A DNA stretch of 64,000 nucleotides from Nitratireductor aquimarinus. GTDB taxonomy: Bacteria > Pseudomonadota > Alphaproteobacteria > Rhizobiales > Rhizobiaceae. Each line of letters begins with the position of its first letter. Positions within the stretch are counted from its first letter, which is position 1. Positions 23,852-33,086 of this stretch are shown here, in pieces. Below the pieces are notes generated by a model. The model saw only the letters and a list, made by a program, of their open reading frames with translations, was not told the origin of the DNA and searched no databases. The translations under genes were made by a program, and so were the position numbers. The stretch covers positions 558,001-622,000 of the forward strand of contig NZ_CP177240.1 in assembly GCF_046773475.1 (NCBI RefSeq), written 5' to 3'.

Positions 23852-24678
23852 CAGAGGTTAGTTCGATGGAGACCGGGGCGAAAGCCCCGGCCAAGGTGGC
23901 AAAGCCCCTCATGAAGACGCAGAGCAGCACATTTCTTGCAAGCATGGCGCTTCTCGTTCTCGTGCTGTTGGCGTGGCAGTTCCTGCCGCCGGCGCTCGGG
24001 GTGCCGAAGTTCATCATTCCGACGGTGACAGACTGCCTGAGCGAGATGAAGCGCATGCTGCTTCAGGAAGGGCTGGTGGGGCACACGCTCTCAACGGCGC
24101 TCTACACGGTGCTCGGCTTTGTCATCGGGAGTCTGCTTGGCGCGGTGATCGGCTATCTGCTCGGAATGTCCGAGTTCTGGGAGAAGGTGCTTTCGCCCTA
24201 CATCCTCGCGCTGCAGATCGCTCCGAAAGTGGCGTTCGCTCCGCTCTTCATCATGTGGTTCGGCTACAACGCCATGCCGAAACTGCTGGTGACGGTTCTG
24301 ATCGTATTCTTCCCGGTGCTGGTCAACGTGTTGCAGGCAATGCGCACGGTCGACCGTGATCTGGTCAATCTGGCGCGCGCCTACAATCTTTCCCGCTGGG
24401 GAATTTTCATGAAGGTCGAGATGCCGTCCACCCTGCCGAACCTGATGGCCGGGCTTAGGATTGCGTCCACCCTCGCAGTGATCGGCGTGACGGTCGGCGA
24501 ACTGGTCGGTGGAAACACGGGCCTTGGCTTTCTGATTTCCTACGGTGGCGGACAGGCGAATGCGGCGATGGTTTTCAATTCCATCGTGCTGCTCACCGTG
24601 ATCGGTTTCCTGCTCTACGCGGTGCTCGTGCGGATCGAGGATCGGGTGCTGCACTATTTGCCGAGAGCCCAGCACTAG
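23848..24678 (+). CDS. ABC transporter permease, nitrate/taurine (SsuC) type
   Basis: A 276-residue membrane protein with about six helices. The coupling loop region VDRDLVNLARAYNLSRWGIF and the following LPNLMAGLRIASTLAVIGVTVGELVGG are typical. The start at 23848 overlaps the binding-protein stop; an internal ATG at 23866 is a possible alternative. It completes the importer that precedes the Rieske oxygenase gene, so the transporter probably brings in the oxygenase substrate. Confidence 0.9.
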   Translation: MTEVSSMETGAKAPAKVAKPLMKTQSSTFLASMALLVLVLLAWQFLPPALGVPKFIIPTVTDCLSEMKRMLLQEGLVGHTLSTALYTVLGFVIGSLLGAVIGYLLGMSEFWEKVLSPYILALQIAPKVAFAPLFIMWFGYNAMPKLLVTVLIVFFPVLVNVLQAMRTVDRDLVNLARAYNLSRWGIFMKVEMPSTLPNLMAGLRIASTLAVIGVTVGELVGGNTGLGFLISYGGGQANAAMVFNSIVLLTVIGFLLYAVLVRIEDRVLHYLPRAQH

Positions 24679-24742
24679 GCGCATCCAAAAATCATTACCG
24701 CCGGAAGCTGGAGGCTTTCGGAAATCCATGACGGAGACGGAC

Positions 24743-25774
24743 ATGACAGGCATCGACAAGAAATCGCTGATCGAGGAGCGCGTGAACTCCGGTCTGCGTG
24801 GCCAGTGGTATCCGGTGGCCAAATCGGTTGAGATCAAGGCGAGCAGGCCTTACGGCACGCGCTTGCTTGGCGACAAGATCGTTCTGTGGCGCGATGCCGA
24901 GAACCGGCTGCGCTGCGTCGAGGACTTCTGCCCGCATCGGGGCGCGCCGCTGTCCTATGGCGAGATCCATGAGGGGAACGTCAGTTGCCGCTATCACGGC
25001 GTCGTCGTCAATGGCGACGGTGTGGTGGTGCGGGTGCCGGCGATGCCGGAATGCGCACTGGAGGGGCGCAAGGCGCTGAAGTCTTTCGAGGTCGCGGAAG
25101 CCGGCGATGCAGTGTTTGTCTACGTGCCGTCGATCGAGGAGCCGGAAGCGCCGCCGCTGGCGCTGCCGAAAGAGCTGACGAGTGACGACTGGACGGGTTT
25201 TCTGTGCACCGGCGAGTGGCAGGCCAATTATCGCTATGCGCTCGATAATCTCGCCGACCCGATGCATGGCTGCTACCTGCATGCGGAGAGCTTCACCCTG
25301 GCCTTCGGCTCCAAGCAGGACCTGATGAAGCTCGACAAGACCGATGCCGGTTTCCGGGTCAGCCGGGTGGGGCAGGTGGGGGAGAACTTCGACTGGACCG
25401 AGTTCGAGGTGCATCCCGGTTCGATGTTCTGCTTCCTGGAGATTCCGTATCCGCCGGCCGCAGGGCCGGGTGGCGTCTTCCGCATCATCGGTTTTGTGAC
25501 CCCGCTCGACGCCAACAGCTGCAAGGTCTTCTTCTGGCGCATGCGGCAGGTCTCGGGTCTGGCGCGTGAGAGCTGGCGCTTTCTCTATCGGGCCCGGCTG
25601 GAAAAGACCCACTGGGATGTGCTCGAGCAGGACCGGGTCATGCTGGAGGGCATGCCCGATGATGCGCGCAAGCGCGAAATGCTCTACCAGCACGATCTCG
25701 GTGTTTCCCGTGTCAGGCAGATCCTGACGCGCGCCGCCAAGAGCCAGGTCGAGGCCGAGATGGCGGCCGAATGA
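24743..25774 (+). CDS. Rieske non-heme iron oxygenase, large subunit
   Basis: A 343-residue single-component-sized oxygenase (VanA/CntA-like length). The Rieske cluster is C63-x-H65 and C82-x2-H85 (DFCPHRG...SCRYHG); the mononuclear iron site is N169-x2-D172-x2-H175-x4-H180 (NLADPMHGCYLH). I prefer the ATG at 24743, which has GGAG 6 bases upstream, over 24728. There is no beta subunit and no ferredoxin-type reductase of the VanB class nearby. The enzyme would insert oxygen into an aromatic or demethylate a side group, using electrons from a separate redox chain, for which the flavoprotein and flavodoxin genes at 33083-34797 are the obvious candidates. The SDR gene that follows overlaps by 4 bases. 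Confidence 0.92.
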   Translation: MTGIDKKSLIEERVNSGLRGQWYPVAKSVEIKASRPYGTRLLGDKIVLWRDAENRLRCVEDFCPHRGAPLSYGEIHEGNVSCRYHGVVVNGDGVVVRVPAMPECALEGRKALKSFEVAEAGDAVFVYVPSIEEPEAPPLALPKELTSDDWTGFLCTGEWQANYRYALDNLADPMHGCYLHAESFTLAFGSKQDLMKLDKTDAGFRVSRVGQVGENFDWTEFEVHPGSMFCFLEIPYPPAAGPGGVFRIIGFVTPLDANSCKVFFWRMRQVSGLARESWRFLYRARLEKTHWDVLEQDRVMLEGMPDDARKREMLYQHDLGVSRVRQILTRAAKSQVEAEMAAE

Positions 25775-26511
25775 TGCTTGAGGGACGCACAATACTCGTC
25801 ACCGGGGCCGCGCGCGGCCTTGGTGCGGAGATTGCCAGATGCCTGGCGCGAAAGGGTGCAAACCTCGTGCTCGCGGATATCGCTGAGGAAGAGGGGCGGG
25901 GAATCGCGGAAGAAACAGGCGCGCGCTTCATCGCGCTTGATCTCGGCGAACCAGCCTCGGTCGAGGCCGCAGCCAAGGTGTTGGAGGAGGTGTGCGCGGG
26001 CACTTTGCATGGCCTCGTCAACAACGGCGCGATAGCGACGGGCATTGGCGGGATACCGTTCGACGAGATCGACATCGATAGCTGGGACCGGGTGATGCGG
26101 GTCAATGTGCGCGGCACGTGGCTGATGACACGTGCGGTGACGCCGCTTCTGAAAGCGTCGGGATCCGGGCGTATCGTGAATGTGGCGTCGGATACGGCTT
26201 TGTGGGGCGCGCCGCGCCTGATGTCCTATGTGGCGAGCAAGGGAGCGCTGATGTCGATGACACGCTCGCTGGCGCGCGAACTGGGGCCCGACCGTATCGG
26301 TGTGATAGCCGTCGCTCCAGGTATTCTGACAACGGAATCGACCGACTATGTGCCGGAGGCTCGTCACAGGCTCTACGCCGAAGGGCGGGCAGTGCCCGGA
26401 GAACAGGCCCCGGACGAGATCACCGACGCCATCGCCTTTCTGCTGAGCGAGGGAGCACTCGCGCTGACCGGGCAGGTTCTGCCGGTCAACAATGGTTTTG
26501 TCTTCAATTGA
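25771..26511 (+). CDS. Short-chain dehydrogenase/reductase (SDR)
   Basis: A 246-residue classical SDR. Cofactor motif TGAARGLGAEIA near the N-terminus, NNGA segment (VNNGAI), a catalytic serine region IVNVASDTALWG, and YVASK as the Tyr-x3-Lys pair. It starts in an ATGATG inside the Rieske stop region, so it is coupled to the oxygenase. A dihydrodiol or hydroxyl dehydrogenase acting on the oxygenase product is the natural reading, but SDR specificity cannot be told from sequence. Confidence 0.88.
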   Translation: MMLEGRTILVTGAARGLGAEIARCLARKGANLVLADIAEEEGRGIAEETGARFIALDLGEPASVEAAAKVLEEVCAGTLHGLVNNGAIATGIGGIPFDEIDIDSWDRVMRVNVRGTWLMTRAVTPLLKASGSGRIVNVASDTALWGAPRLMSYVASKGALMSMTRSLARELGPDRIGVIAVAPGILTTESTDYVPEARHRLYAEGRAVPGEQAPDEITDAIAFLLSEGALALTGQVLPVNNGFVFN

Positions 26512-26518
26512 GGCGGTC

Positions 26519-27331
26519 ATGAATTTCAAAGAGCACACATCCGGCACAATCGACTATCTGGAGCGCCCCGGTTCAGGTGGCCCGACGCTGGTGATGCTGC
26601 ATGGGGTCGGTTCAAACGCGGCCTCTTTTGTTCCGCTTCTTCCACATTTGCCACGCGACTGGCGCGTCGTCGCCTGGAACGCGCCGGGCTATTGCGGATC
26701 GGACCCGCTCGACGCGGAATGGCCTTTGGCGAGCGACTATGCAGGTGCATTGAAGGCGTTTCTTGATCGGCTTGAGCTGGACCGTGTTCTTCTTGCCGGT
26801 CACTCGCTCGGCTGCCTGATGGCGGCTTCATTCGCCAGTGGGCATCGTGATCGCGTCGCCCATCTCCTGTTGAGTTCGCCAGCACTTGGTCATGGTGTCC
26901 CGCGCGGCGCAGCGCTGAGCGCGGCTGCTCAGGCGCGTATCGATGATCTGGAGATGTTGGGCGCTGAGGAATTCGCCGATCTGCGCGCGCCACGGTTGGT
27001 CTACCAGCCGGAGGCCAATGCGGACATCGTGCGCCGTGTGCGCGACGGCATGGCGCTGGTCAGCGCCCCGGGTTACCCGCAGGCCGCACGCATGCTGGCG
27101 TCGGGTCGTCTGCTTGACGATGCGGAGCGACTGCAGGTGCCAACCGACGTCATCGTCGGGGCGGAGGATGTCGTGACGCCACCCGACTCCGCGCGTCGCG
27201 CCCATGCGGCTCTGCGTCAGCCATGGCGCGGCGCGCTCACGCTCGTGCCTGACGCCGGACACGCCCTTTATCAGCAGGCTCCCGCCGCTTTTGCAGCGGC
27301 TCTGGAAGCGCTCGGGGAAACAGCCGGTTGA
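26519..27331 (+). CDS. Alpha/beta fold hydrolase
   Basis: A 270-residue serine hydrolase starting at the ATG at 26519, 7 bases after the SDR stop. Motifs: MLHGVGSNAASF (oxyanion hole), GHSLGCLMA (nucleophile), VGAEDVVTPP (acid) and DAGHALYQ (His). It resembles meta-cleavage-product hydrolases (BphD/MhpC/XylF type), which cut the C-C bond of ring-fission products. The neighbouring VOC extradiol dioxygenase supports this. It is distinct from the PcaD-like hydrolase at 8819. Confidence 0.85.
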   Translation: MNFKEHTSGTIDYLERPGSGGPTLVMLHGVGSNAASFVPLLPHLPRDWRVVAWNAPGYCGSDPLDAEWPLASDYAGALKAFLDRLELDRVLLAGHSLGCLMAASFASGHRDRVAHLLLSSPALGHGVPRGAALSAAAQARIDDLEMLGAEEFADLRAPRLVYQPEANADIVRRVRDGMALVSAPGYPQAARMLASGRLLDDAERLQVPTDVIVGAEDVVTPPDSARRAHAALRQPWRGALTLVPDAGHALYQQAPAAFAAALEALGETAG

Positions 27332-27351
27332 GGCCGGAAGGAGGAATGAAC

Positions 27352-28278
27352 ATGGCAGAAACAGTTCGTGTCGGCAGCCTTCGCGGCATCATGATGCGTG
27401 GGCCGGGCATCACCGCCACGCTGCCGTTCTATGAGGATATGTGGGGCCTGAGCCTTGCCCACAAAGAGGACGGCATAGCGCTTCTCCGGGGCACGGGGGA
27501 CGAACCCTTTCTCTATGGTTTGAAGGACGGACCTGTCTACGGCATTGAATATGTGCATTTCGCCATGCCGGACCGGGCTTCGATGGATGCGCTCCATAGC
27601 CAGGTGGTTGCGCGCGGCGGCATCGCGCTTGGCAAGCCGGGGCCGTTCGATGACCATGCCGGCGGCTATGGCTTCGAGATGCTGGACCCGGACAACCGGC
27701 GACTGCGTTTCCGCACCGAGGCGCTGAGCCTTGACGAAGAGCCCGAATGGGCCAAGCCGCGCAAGGTGAGCCATGTGGTGCTGAACACGCCGGACATGGA
27801 AGGCGTGCAGGAATTCTACACCCATGTTCTGGGCTTTCGCGTTTCCGATTACTCGGCCGACCAGATGGTTTTCCTGCGCTGCAATTCGGATCATCACTCC
27901 ATCGCACTGGTGCGCGGCAACTATGCCAGCGTCAACCACGTTGCGTTTGAGATGCCGTCCATCGACGAGTTCATGCGGGGTATCGGCCGCATGAAACAGA
28001 AAGGGCATGTGCCCACCTGGGGGCCTGGCCGGCATGGGCCGGGCAACAATCCGTTCGCTTACTTCGTCTCGCCGTCGGGCTTCGTCATCGAGTTCACCTC
28101 CGAGCTGCAGCAGATCGATGAGGCAACACACGAGGCGCAGGTCTGGCCGCGCGACAAGCCCGAGGCGATGGACCGCTGGATGACGGCTGGTCCGCCGACG
28201 CCGGCTCAGCGCGCCGTGATGCAGGGGCGTCCCGATCCCGGTTTTCCCGAACTCGCACCCGCCAGGAGCAACATCTGA
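27352..28278 (+). CDS. VOC family extradiol ring-cleavage dioxygenase (type I)
   Basis: A 308-residue two-domain vicinal oxygen chelate protein. The C-terminal domain carries the Fe(II) facial triad H141 (KVSHVVLN), H196 (VNHVAFE) and E247 (FVIEFTSE), and further residues typical of extradiol enzymes (FAYFVSPSG). The N-terminal domain lacks the triad, as is normal for BphC/XylE-type proteins. I chose the ATG at 27352 because GGAGG lies 8 bases upstream. It cleaves a catechol-like ring beside the hydroxyls. It sits between the hydrolase and the second SDR (1-base overlap), as part of a compact meta-cleavage module. Confidence 0.88.
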   Translation: MAETVRVGSLRGIMMRGPGITATLPFYEDMWGLSLAHKEDGIALLRGTGDEPFLYGLKDGPVYGIEYVHFAMPDRASMDALHSQVVARGGIALGKPGPFDDHAGGYGFEMLDPDNRRLRFRTEALSLDEEPEWAKPRKVSHVVLNTPDMEGVQEFYTHVLGFRVSDYSADQMVFLRCNSDHHSIALVRGNYASVNHVAFEMPSIDEFMRGIGRMKQKGHVPTWGPGRHGPGNNPFAYFVSPSGFVIEFTSELQQIDEATHEAQVWPRDKPEAMDRWMTAGPPTPAQRAVMQGRPDPGFPELAPARSNI

Positions 28279-29066
28279 TGCATTACGGATATGACGGCAA
28301 AGTCGCGGTGGTCACCGGCGGTTCGTCGGGAATAGGCCTGGCCACGGTTGAGACGCTGCTCCAGTCGGGAGCGAGCGTGGCCTTCTGCGCCCGCACGGAA
28401 AGCAGGCTCAACGATGTAGCGGCCGTAATGGTTCGCGACTATGGCGAAGAGCGTGTCATGGCGCGTGCCTTCTCGGTTCTCGAACCGGATGCGGTGAAGA
28501 ATTTCGCCAGCGCCGTGGAAGACCGCTTCGGGCGTTGCGACCTTCTGGTCAACAATGCCGGGCAGGGGCGCATCTCCACCTTTGCCGAAACGACAGATGA
28601 TGACTGGCGCGCTGAATACGAACTGAAGCTGTTCAGCCAGATTCACCCGACGCGCGCTTTCCTGCCGATGCTGCGCAGGGCGAAGGGAGCCATCGTCGCG
28701 GTCAACTCGCTTCTTGCCTACCAGCCCGAGCCGCACATGGTCTGCACCTCTTCGGCGCGCGCCGGTGTGCAGAACCTCATCAAATCGCTGAGCGTCGAAC
28801 TCGCGCCTGACGTGAGGGTCAACTCGATCCTGCTCGGTCTTGTCGGTTCCGGTCAGTGGTCGCGGCGCTTCGCCGAGCGCGAAGACCAGACCCAGAGCCG
28901 CGCCGACTGGTACGGCGCGCTGGCGGCAAAGAAGGGCATACCACTCGGCCGTCTTGGCAATCCTGCGGAAGCCGCTGCGGCAATCGCTTTTCTTGGCTCG
29001 CCGGCGGCGAGTTACATCACAGGCGCACAGCTCGAAGTTTCGGGCGGCCTGTCTCGTTACATTTGA
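28278..29066 (+). CDS. Short-chain dehydrogenase/reductase (SDR), second copy
   Basis: A 262-residue SDR with TGGSSGIGLATVE as the cofactor motif and LVNNAGQGRIS in the expected place. In the normal Tyr-x3-Lys region the sequence reads AVNSLLAYQPEPHMVCTSSARAG, so the usual Tyr and Lys are not evident (His and Cys-Thr-Ser-Ser-Ala-Arg occupy that stretch). The fold is probably kept, but catalysis may be altered. The start overlaps the dioxygenase stop (TGATG). Relation to the SDR at 25771 is only at family level. Confidence 0.82.
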   Translation: MHYGYDGKVAVVTGGSSGIGLATVETLLQSGASVAFCARTESRLNDVAAVMVRDYGEERVMARAFSVLEPDAVKNFASAVEDRFGRCDLLVNNAGQGRISTFAETTDDDWRAEYELKLFSQIHPTRAFLPMLRRAKGAIVAVNSLLAYQPEPHMVCTSSARAGVQNLIKSLSVELAPDVRVNSILLGLVGSGQWSRRFAEREDQTQSRADWYGALAAKKGIPLGRLGNPAEAAAAIAFLGSPAASYITGAQLEVSGGLSRYI

Positions 29067-29076
29067 AGGACACGGG

Positions 29077-30750
29077 ATGAAACTCGAAACAATCACAGCC
29101 TCCGAGACGGTTGGGGACCTTATCGCCCGCTATCTCGCAGAGATCGGCGTTACCACCGTGTTCGGGGTCATCTCCATTCACAACATGCCGATCCTCGACG
29201 CCATCGCGCGGCAGGAGCGGATCCGGTTCGTGCCGGCGCGCGGCGAAGCGGGCGCCATGAACATGGCCGATGCCTATGCGCGTGTATCCGGTGAACTGGG
29301 TGTCTGCCTGACGTCCACGGGAACGGCTGCCGGCAATGCGGCGGGAGCGCAGGCCGAGGCGCTGACCGCCGGCTCGCGGGTTCTGCACATTACCACGCAG
29401 GTCGATCTGGAGTTTGCCGACCGCGACCGCGCTGCGATCCATGATGTGCCGCGCCAGCCGGAGATGTTGCGCGGCGTCTCGAAGGCAGTGTTCCGCATGT
29501 GGGACGCAAACGGAGCGGTTGGCGCGCTCACCGCAGCGGTGTCGGCTGCGCTTTCCGCGCCGACCGGACCGGTCAGCCTGGAAATTCCCGTCGATGTTCA
29601 GAGAACGCCGGCGTGTCCGACCACGCGCATTCATAAACCGCAGCCGATCCGCCCAATTGCGCCGGAGAGCGTGATCGACGAAATCGCCGAACTGGTGAAG
29701 ACGGCGAAACGCCCGCTTCTGTGGCTTGGCGGTGGCGCCTGTGCCGCCGGCAAGGAAGCCACTGAGTTGATGCGTCGCGGTTTTGGCGTCGTCACATCAA
29801 CCAATGGCCGCGCCATTGTGTCGGAAGCAGAGCCGGCAAGCCTGGGCGCGTTCAATATGACTCCGGAAGCCGTTGAGCTCTACAAGAGCTGCGATCTGAT
29901 GATCGTTGTCGGTTCGCGTCTGCGCGGCAATGAAACCCGCAACAACAAGATGCCGCTGCCCCGGCCTCTGGTGCAGATCGACGCCGATGCGGCGCAGGGC
30001 GGTCGGAACTATCCGGTTGAGGTCTTCGCTCACGGTGATGCCGCAGACACGCTGGCCCGCCTGCTCGAGCGCCTGCCGGACACGCTCGACACCGACACCA
30101 ACCTGTCCTTCGACATCGCCCGCACGCGGGCTGAAGCGGAAGGCCGGATGCGTGATGTTCTCGGCCCCTACCGGGTTGTCGCCGACACGCTGGCGGATCG
30201 GATCTTCTCCAACGGACATCCCTGGGTTCGCGACGTCACCATCTCGAACTCAACGTTCGGCAATCGCTATGTGCGGATTGCGGATCCCAAACTCGGCGTT
30301 CACGCGCTGGGTGGAGGCATAGGTCAGGGTGTGGCCATGGGTGTCGGGGCGGCGGTCGCCACCAGGGGAGCCAAGGCGATCACGCTTCTGGGCGATGGCG
30401 GGACGATGCTCGGTCTTGCCGAGATGATTACCGCCGTTGAGGAGAATGCGCCGCTCGTCTACCTGTTGATGAACGACAAGGCCTACGGCGTGATCCAGAA
30501 CATTCAGGATGCGCAATATGACAGCCGCCGACACTATTCGGCATTGGCGACGCCTGACTTTGCCGGGTTCTGCAAAGCAATCGGCATGCCGCATCGGGTG
30601 ATCAGCGATGTTGCTGAATTCCCCGCTGCCTTCGATGAGGCTGTGGCCGCTGACGGACCGCAGCTGATCGAGATCGATATGTGCGCGATTGGCCCGTTCA
30701 ACGAGGCGTTTGCCGGCCCGCCGGCAGGTGCTGCGGGCAAGGGAGAATAG
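29077..30750 (+). CDS. Thiamine diphosphate-dependent enzyme (acetolactate synthase/benzoylformate decarboxylase superfamily)
   Basis: A 557-residue protein with the three usual domains. The catalytic glutamate lies in ARGEAGAMNMADAYAR (near residue 50), and the ThDP-magnesium motif is GDGGTMLGLAEM...MNDKAYG near residue 450. Start at the ATG at 29077; a longer frame upstream overlaps the SDR gene and is not used. It could decarboxylate a 2-oxo acid from the lower pathway, or cleave or join C-C bonds. The sequence is not specific enough to separate acetolactate-synthase-like from decarboxylase-like activity. Confidence 0.85.
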   Translation: MKLETITASETVGDLIARYLAEIGVTTVFGVISIHNMPILDAIARQERIRFVPARGEAGAMNMADAYARVSGELGVCLTSTGTAAGNAAGAQAEALTAGSRVLHITTQVDLEFADRDRAAIHDVPRQPEMLRGVSKAVFRMWDANGAVGALTAAVSAALSAPTGPVSLEIPVDVQRTPACPTTRIHKPQPIRPIAPESVIDEIAELVKTAKRPLLWLGGGACAAGKEATELMRRGFGVVTSTNGRAIVSEAEPASLGAFNMTPEAVELYKSCDLMIVVGSRLRGNETRNNKMPLPRPLVQIDADAAQGGRNYPVEVFAHGDAADTLARLLERLPDTLDTDTNLSFDIARTRAEAEGRMRDVLGPYRVVADTLADRIFSNGHPWVRDVTISNSTFGNRYVRIADPKLGVHALGGGIGQGVAMGVGAAVATRGAKAITLLGDGGTMLGLAEMITAVEENAPLVYLLMNDKAYGVIQNIQDAQYDSRRHYSALATPDFAGFCKAIGMPHRVISDVAEFPAAFDEAVAADGPQLIEIDMCAIGPFNEAFAGPPAGAAGKGE

Positions 30751-30754
30751 AGCG

Positions 30755-31579
30755 ATGCGGCTTGGAATGATCGGCTTTGGCAACATCGCGCAAACCCTGC
30801 TCACCCAGCTGAAGCAAACGCTCGATGCGCCGCTTGAGCATCTGGCTGTGCTGGTTTTGCCGGAAATGGTGGACGAGACGGAAGCGCGTCTGGCGAGTGA
30901 ATTCGCGAGCGTGGCCGGAGAGTTCGCCGTGGTCACGGATGCGCAGGCGCTTTTGTCTCATCGGCCCGAATTGGTGGTCGAGTGCGCCGGACACGCTGCG
31001 GTTCTCGCGCATGCTCCTTCGGTTTTGCACGCCGGCATCGATGTGGTGGTCGTCTCGATTGGCGCGCTCTCTGATGAAGCGCTGGAGAAGGAATTGCGGG
31101 CGGCCGCCAGTGCCGGTGGGGCGCGGCTTATTCTGCCTGCTGGCGCAGTGGGAGGCGTGGATCTTCTGGCCGCGCTTGGAGCCGCCGGTGGACTGGAGGT
31201 GCGCTACCGTGGCTCCAAGCCACCGCTAGCCTGGAGTGGAACGCCAGCCGAGCAGGCGCTTGATCTTCGCGCACTGGACGATGCCGCGATCTTTTTCCGT
31301 GGCACGGCGCGTGAAGCCGCACGGGAATTCCCCAAGAACGCCAATGTCGCGGCGACGCTGGCGCTGGCCGGAGCCGGATTTGAGGCGACCCAGGTAGAGC
31401 TGGTTGCCGATCCTGCGGCGCCCGGCAATGTCCATGAATACTCGGTTGTCTCGCCGCTGGCGAAATACACGATGCGCATCGAGAACCTGCCGTCGGCAGG
31501 GAACGCCAAGACATCCGTTTCAACGGTTTACAGCGTGTTGCGGGAGATCCGGAACCGGATCGGCCCGGTGGCGATTTGA
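30755..31579 (+). CDS. Aspartate dehydrogenase-like protein (NadX type)
   Basis: A 274-residue NAD(P)-dependent dehydrogenase. The cofactor motif is GMIGFGNIAQTLL; LILPAGAVGGVDLLAA and FPKNANVAATLALAGAGFE match aspartate dehydrogenases, which interconvert L-aspartate with oxaloacetate/iminoaspartate and ammonia. It sits between the ThDP enzyme and the aldehyde dehydrogenase in a ring-degradation operon, with no NAD biosynthesis genes (nadA/nadC) beside it. I infer a catabolic role on an amino- or imino-dicarboxylate, i.e. a nitrogen atom in the substrate or an intermediate. A similar fold is used for other imine reductions, so this is open. Confidence 0.82.
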   Translation: MRLGMIGFGNIAQTLLTQLKQTLDAPLEHLAVLVLPEMVDETEARLASEFASVAGEFAVVTDAQALLSHRPELVVECAGHAAVLAHAPSVLHAGIDVVVVSIGALSDEALEKELRAAASAGGARLILPAGAVGGVDLLAALGAAGGLEVRYRGSKPPLAWSGTPAEQALDLRALDDAAIFFRGTAREAAREFPKNANVAATLALAGAGFEATQVELVADPAAPGNVHEYSVVSPLAKYTMRIENLPSAGNAKTSVSTVYSVLREIRNRIGPVAI

Positions 31580-31592
31580 GATGGAGGCGAAG

Positions 31593-33086
31593 ATGATCGA
31601 ACTGCCGCAGAACAAGCTCTTCGTCGCTGGAGAATGGGAAGAGGGGAGCGGGGCTGAAATCACCTCGATCTTCCCCGCCGATGGCAGCGTCAACCGCGTG
31701 CTTCGTGGCGCGAGCGTCGCCGATGGGGAGCGCGCCATCGAACGGGCAAAACAGGCGCAGGCAGACCCGGCGTGGCGCAATCTGAAGCCGCACGAGCGCG
31801 CACGCTTCCTCTACGCCATTGCGGACGGCATCGAGGCGAATGCCGAGCGCATCTCCCATATCCAGAGCCGTGACACGGGCAAGACCCTGCGGGAAACGGG
31901 GGCGCTGGCTGCCTCCGCCGCCGGCACATTCCGCTATTTCGGTGCGGTGCTTGAGAGCGCGGACGAGGCGCTCACGGTGCAGCGCGGCGACGCGCTGACC
32001 ATGTCGGTCCATGAGCCGTTGGGCCTGGTCGGCGCGATCACGCCCTGGAACTCGCCGATTGCCTCGGACGCGCAGAAGGTTGCTCCGGCGCTGGCGGCAG
32101 GCAATGCGGTTCTGTTGAAGCCCGCTTCCTGGTCGCCGCTCGTCTCTCTGGAGCTGGCGCGGATCATTGAGGCTTCAGGCCTGCCCAAGGGGCTGTTTTC
32201 GGTGCTTCCCGGCGCAGGGCGCGAGATCGGAAACCTTCTGGTCGAGCACCCCGATATCGCCAAGATCAGCTTTACCGGCGGCACGGCGACGGGCCGCGCC
32301 CTTGCCGTGAAAGCGGCGCAGAAACTGATGCCGGTTTCTCTGGAGCTTGGCGGCAAGTCTCCGACGATTGTCTTTGCCGATGCCGACATCGAGCAGGCAC
32401 TGGCCGGTGTGCTGTTCGGCATCTTCTCTTCCACCGGGCAGAGCTGCATTGCCGGTGCGCGCCTGTTTGTCGAGCGGCCGATCTACGACCAGTTCGTTGA
32501 ACGCCTCGTGGCTGCGACCCAGAGGCTGAGGGTGGGGCATCCATTCGAGGCCGACACGCAGGTTGCGCCGATGGTTCACTTCGATCATCGCGACAGCGTT
32601 GCAGAACATGTTCGCCGGGCGCGCGAAGAGGGCGCTGAAGTCCTCATTGGCGGCGGCGCCCCCGAAGGGGCGGCCTTCGACAAGGGGGCTTACTATTTGC
32701 CGACCATTCTGGCTGGCGTCGACAACAAGGCGCGCATCTGCCGCGAGGAAGTGTTCGGCCCTGTTCTGGTGGTTCTGCCGTTTGACAGTGAGGAAGACGT
32801 CATCGCGCAGGCAAACGACAATGAGTATGGCCTGGCCTGTGGTCTCTGGACCCGCGATTTCCCCAAGAGCTGGCGGGTCGGCAACGCCATCGGCGCGGGC
32901 ACCGTCTGGATCAACACCTACAAGCAGTTTTCGATCTCCACGCCCTTCGGTGGCGAGAAGGAAAGCGGCATGGGACGCGAAAAGGGACGCGAGGGCCTGC
33001 GTGCCTACATGGCGCAGAAGTCGTTTTACACCGACCTGTCGGGCGCACCGCATCCCTGGGCGGCAGCCACGGTGCAGGCAAAATGA
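31593..33086 (+). CDS. NAD(P)-dependent aldehyde dehydrogenase
   Basis: A 497-residue ALDH. Visible are GLVGAITPWNSP (near residue 147), LELGGKSPTIVFADAD with the general-base Glu, and SSTGQSCIAGARLFV with the nucleophile Cys. The start at 31593 is chosen for GGAGG 4-5 bases upstream; the ATG at 31581 is possible. Members near it in sequence oxidise betaine, aminobutyraldehyde, 2-hydroxymuconate semialdehyde or similar aldehydes. Beside an extradiol dioxygenase, a ring-fission semialdehyde is the most likely substrate. Overlaps the next gene by 4 bases. Confidence 0.9.
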   Translation: MIELPQNKLFVAGEWEEGSGAEITSIFPADGSVNRVLRGASVADGERAIERAKQAQADPAWRNLKPHERARFLYAIADGIEANAERISHIQSRDTGKTLRETGALAASAAGTFRYFGAVLESADEALTVQRGDALTMSVHEPLGLVGAITPWNSPIASDAQKVAPALAAGNAVLLKPASWSPLVSLELARIIEASGLPKGLFSVLPGAGREIGNLLVEHPDIAKISFTGGTATGRALAVKAAQKLMPVSLELGGKSPTIVFADADIEQALAGVLFGIFSSTGQSCIAGARLFVERPIYDQFVERLVAATQRLRVGHPFEADTQVAPMVHFDHRDSVAEHVRRAREEGAEVLIGGGAPEGAAFDKGAYYLPTILAGVDNKARICREEVFGPVLVVLPFDSEEDVIAQANDNEYGLACGLWTRDFPKSWRVGNAIGAGTVWINTYKQFSISTPFGGEKESGMGREKGREGLRAYMAQKSFYTDLSGAPHPWAAATVQAK

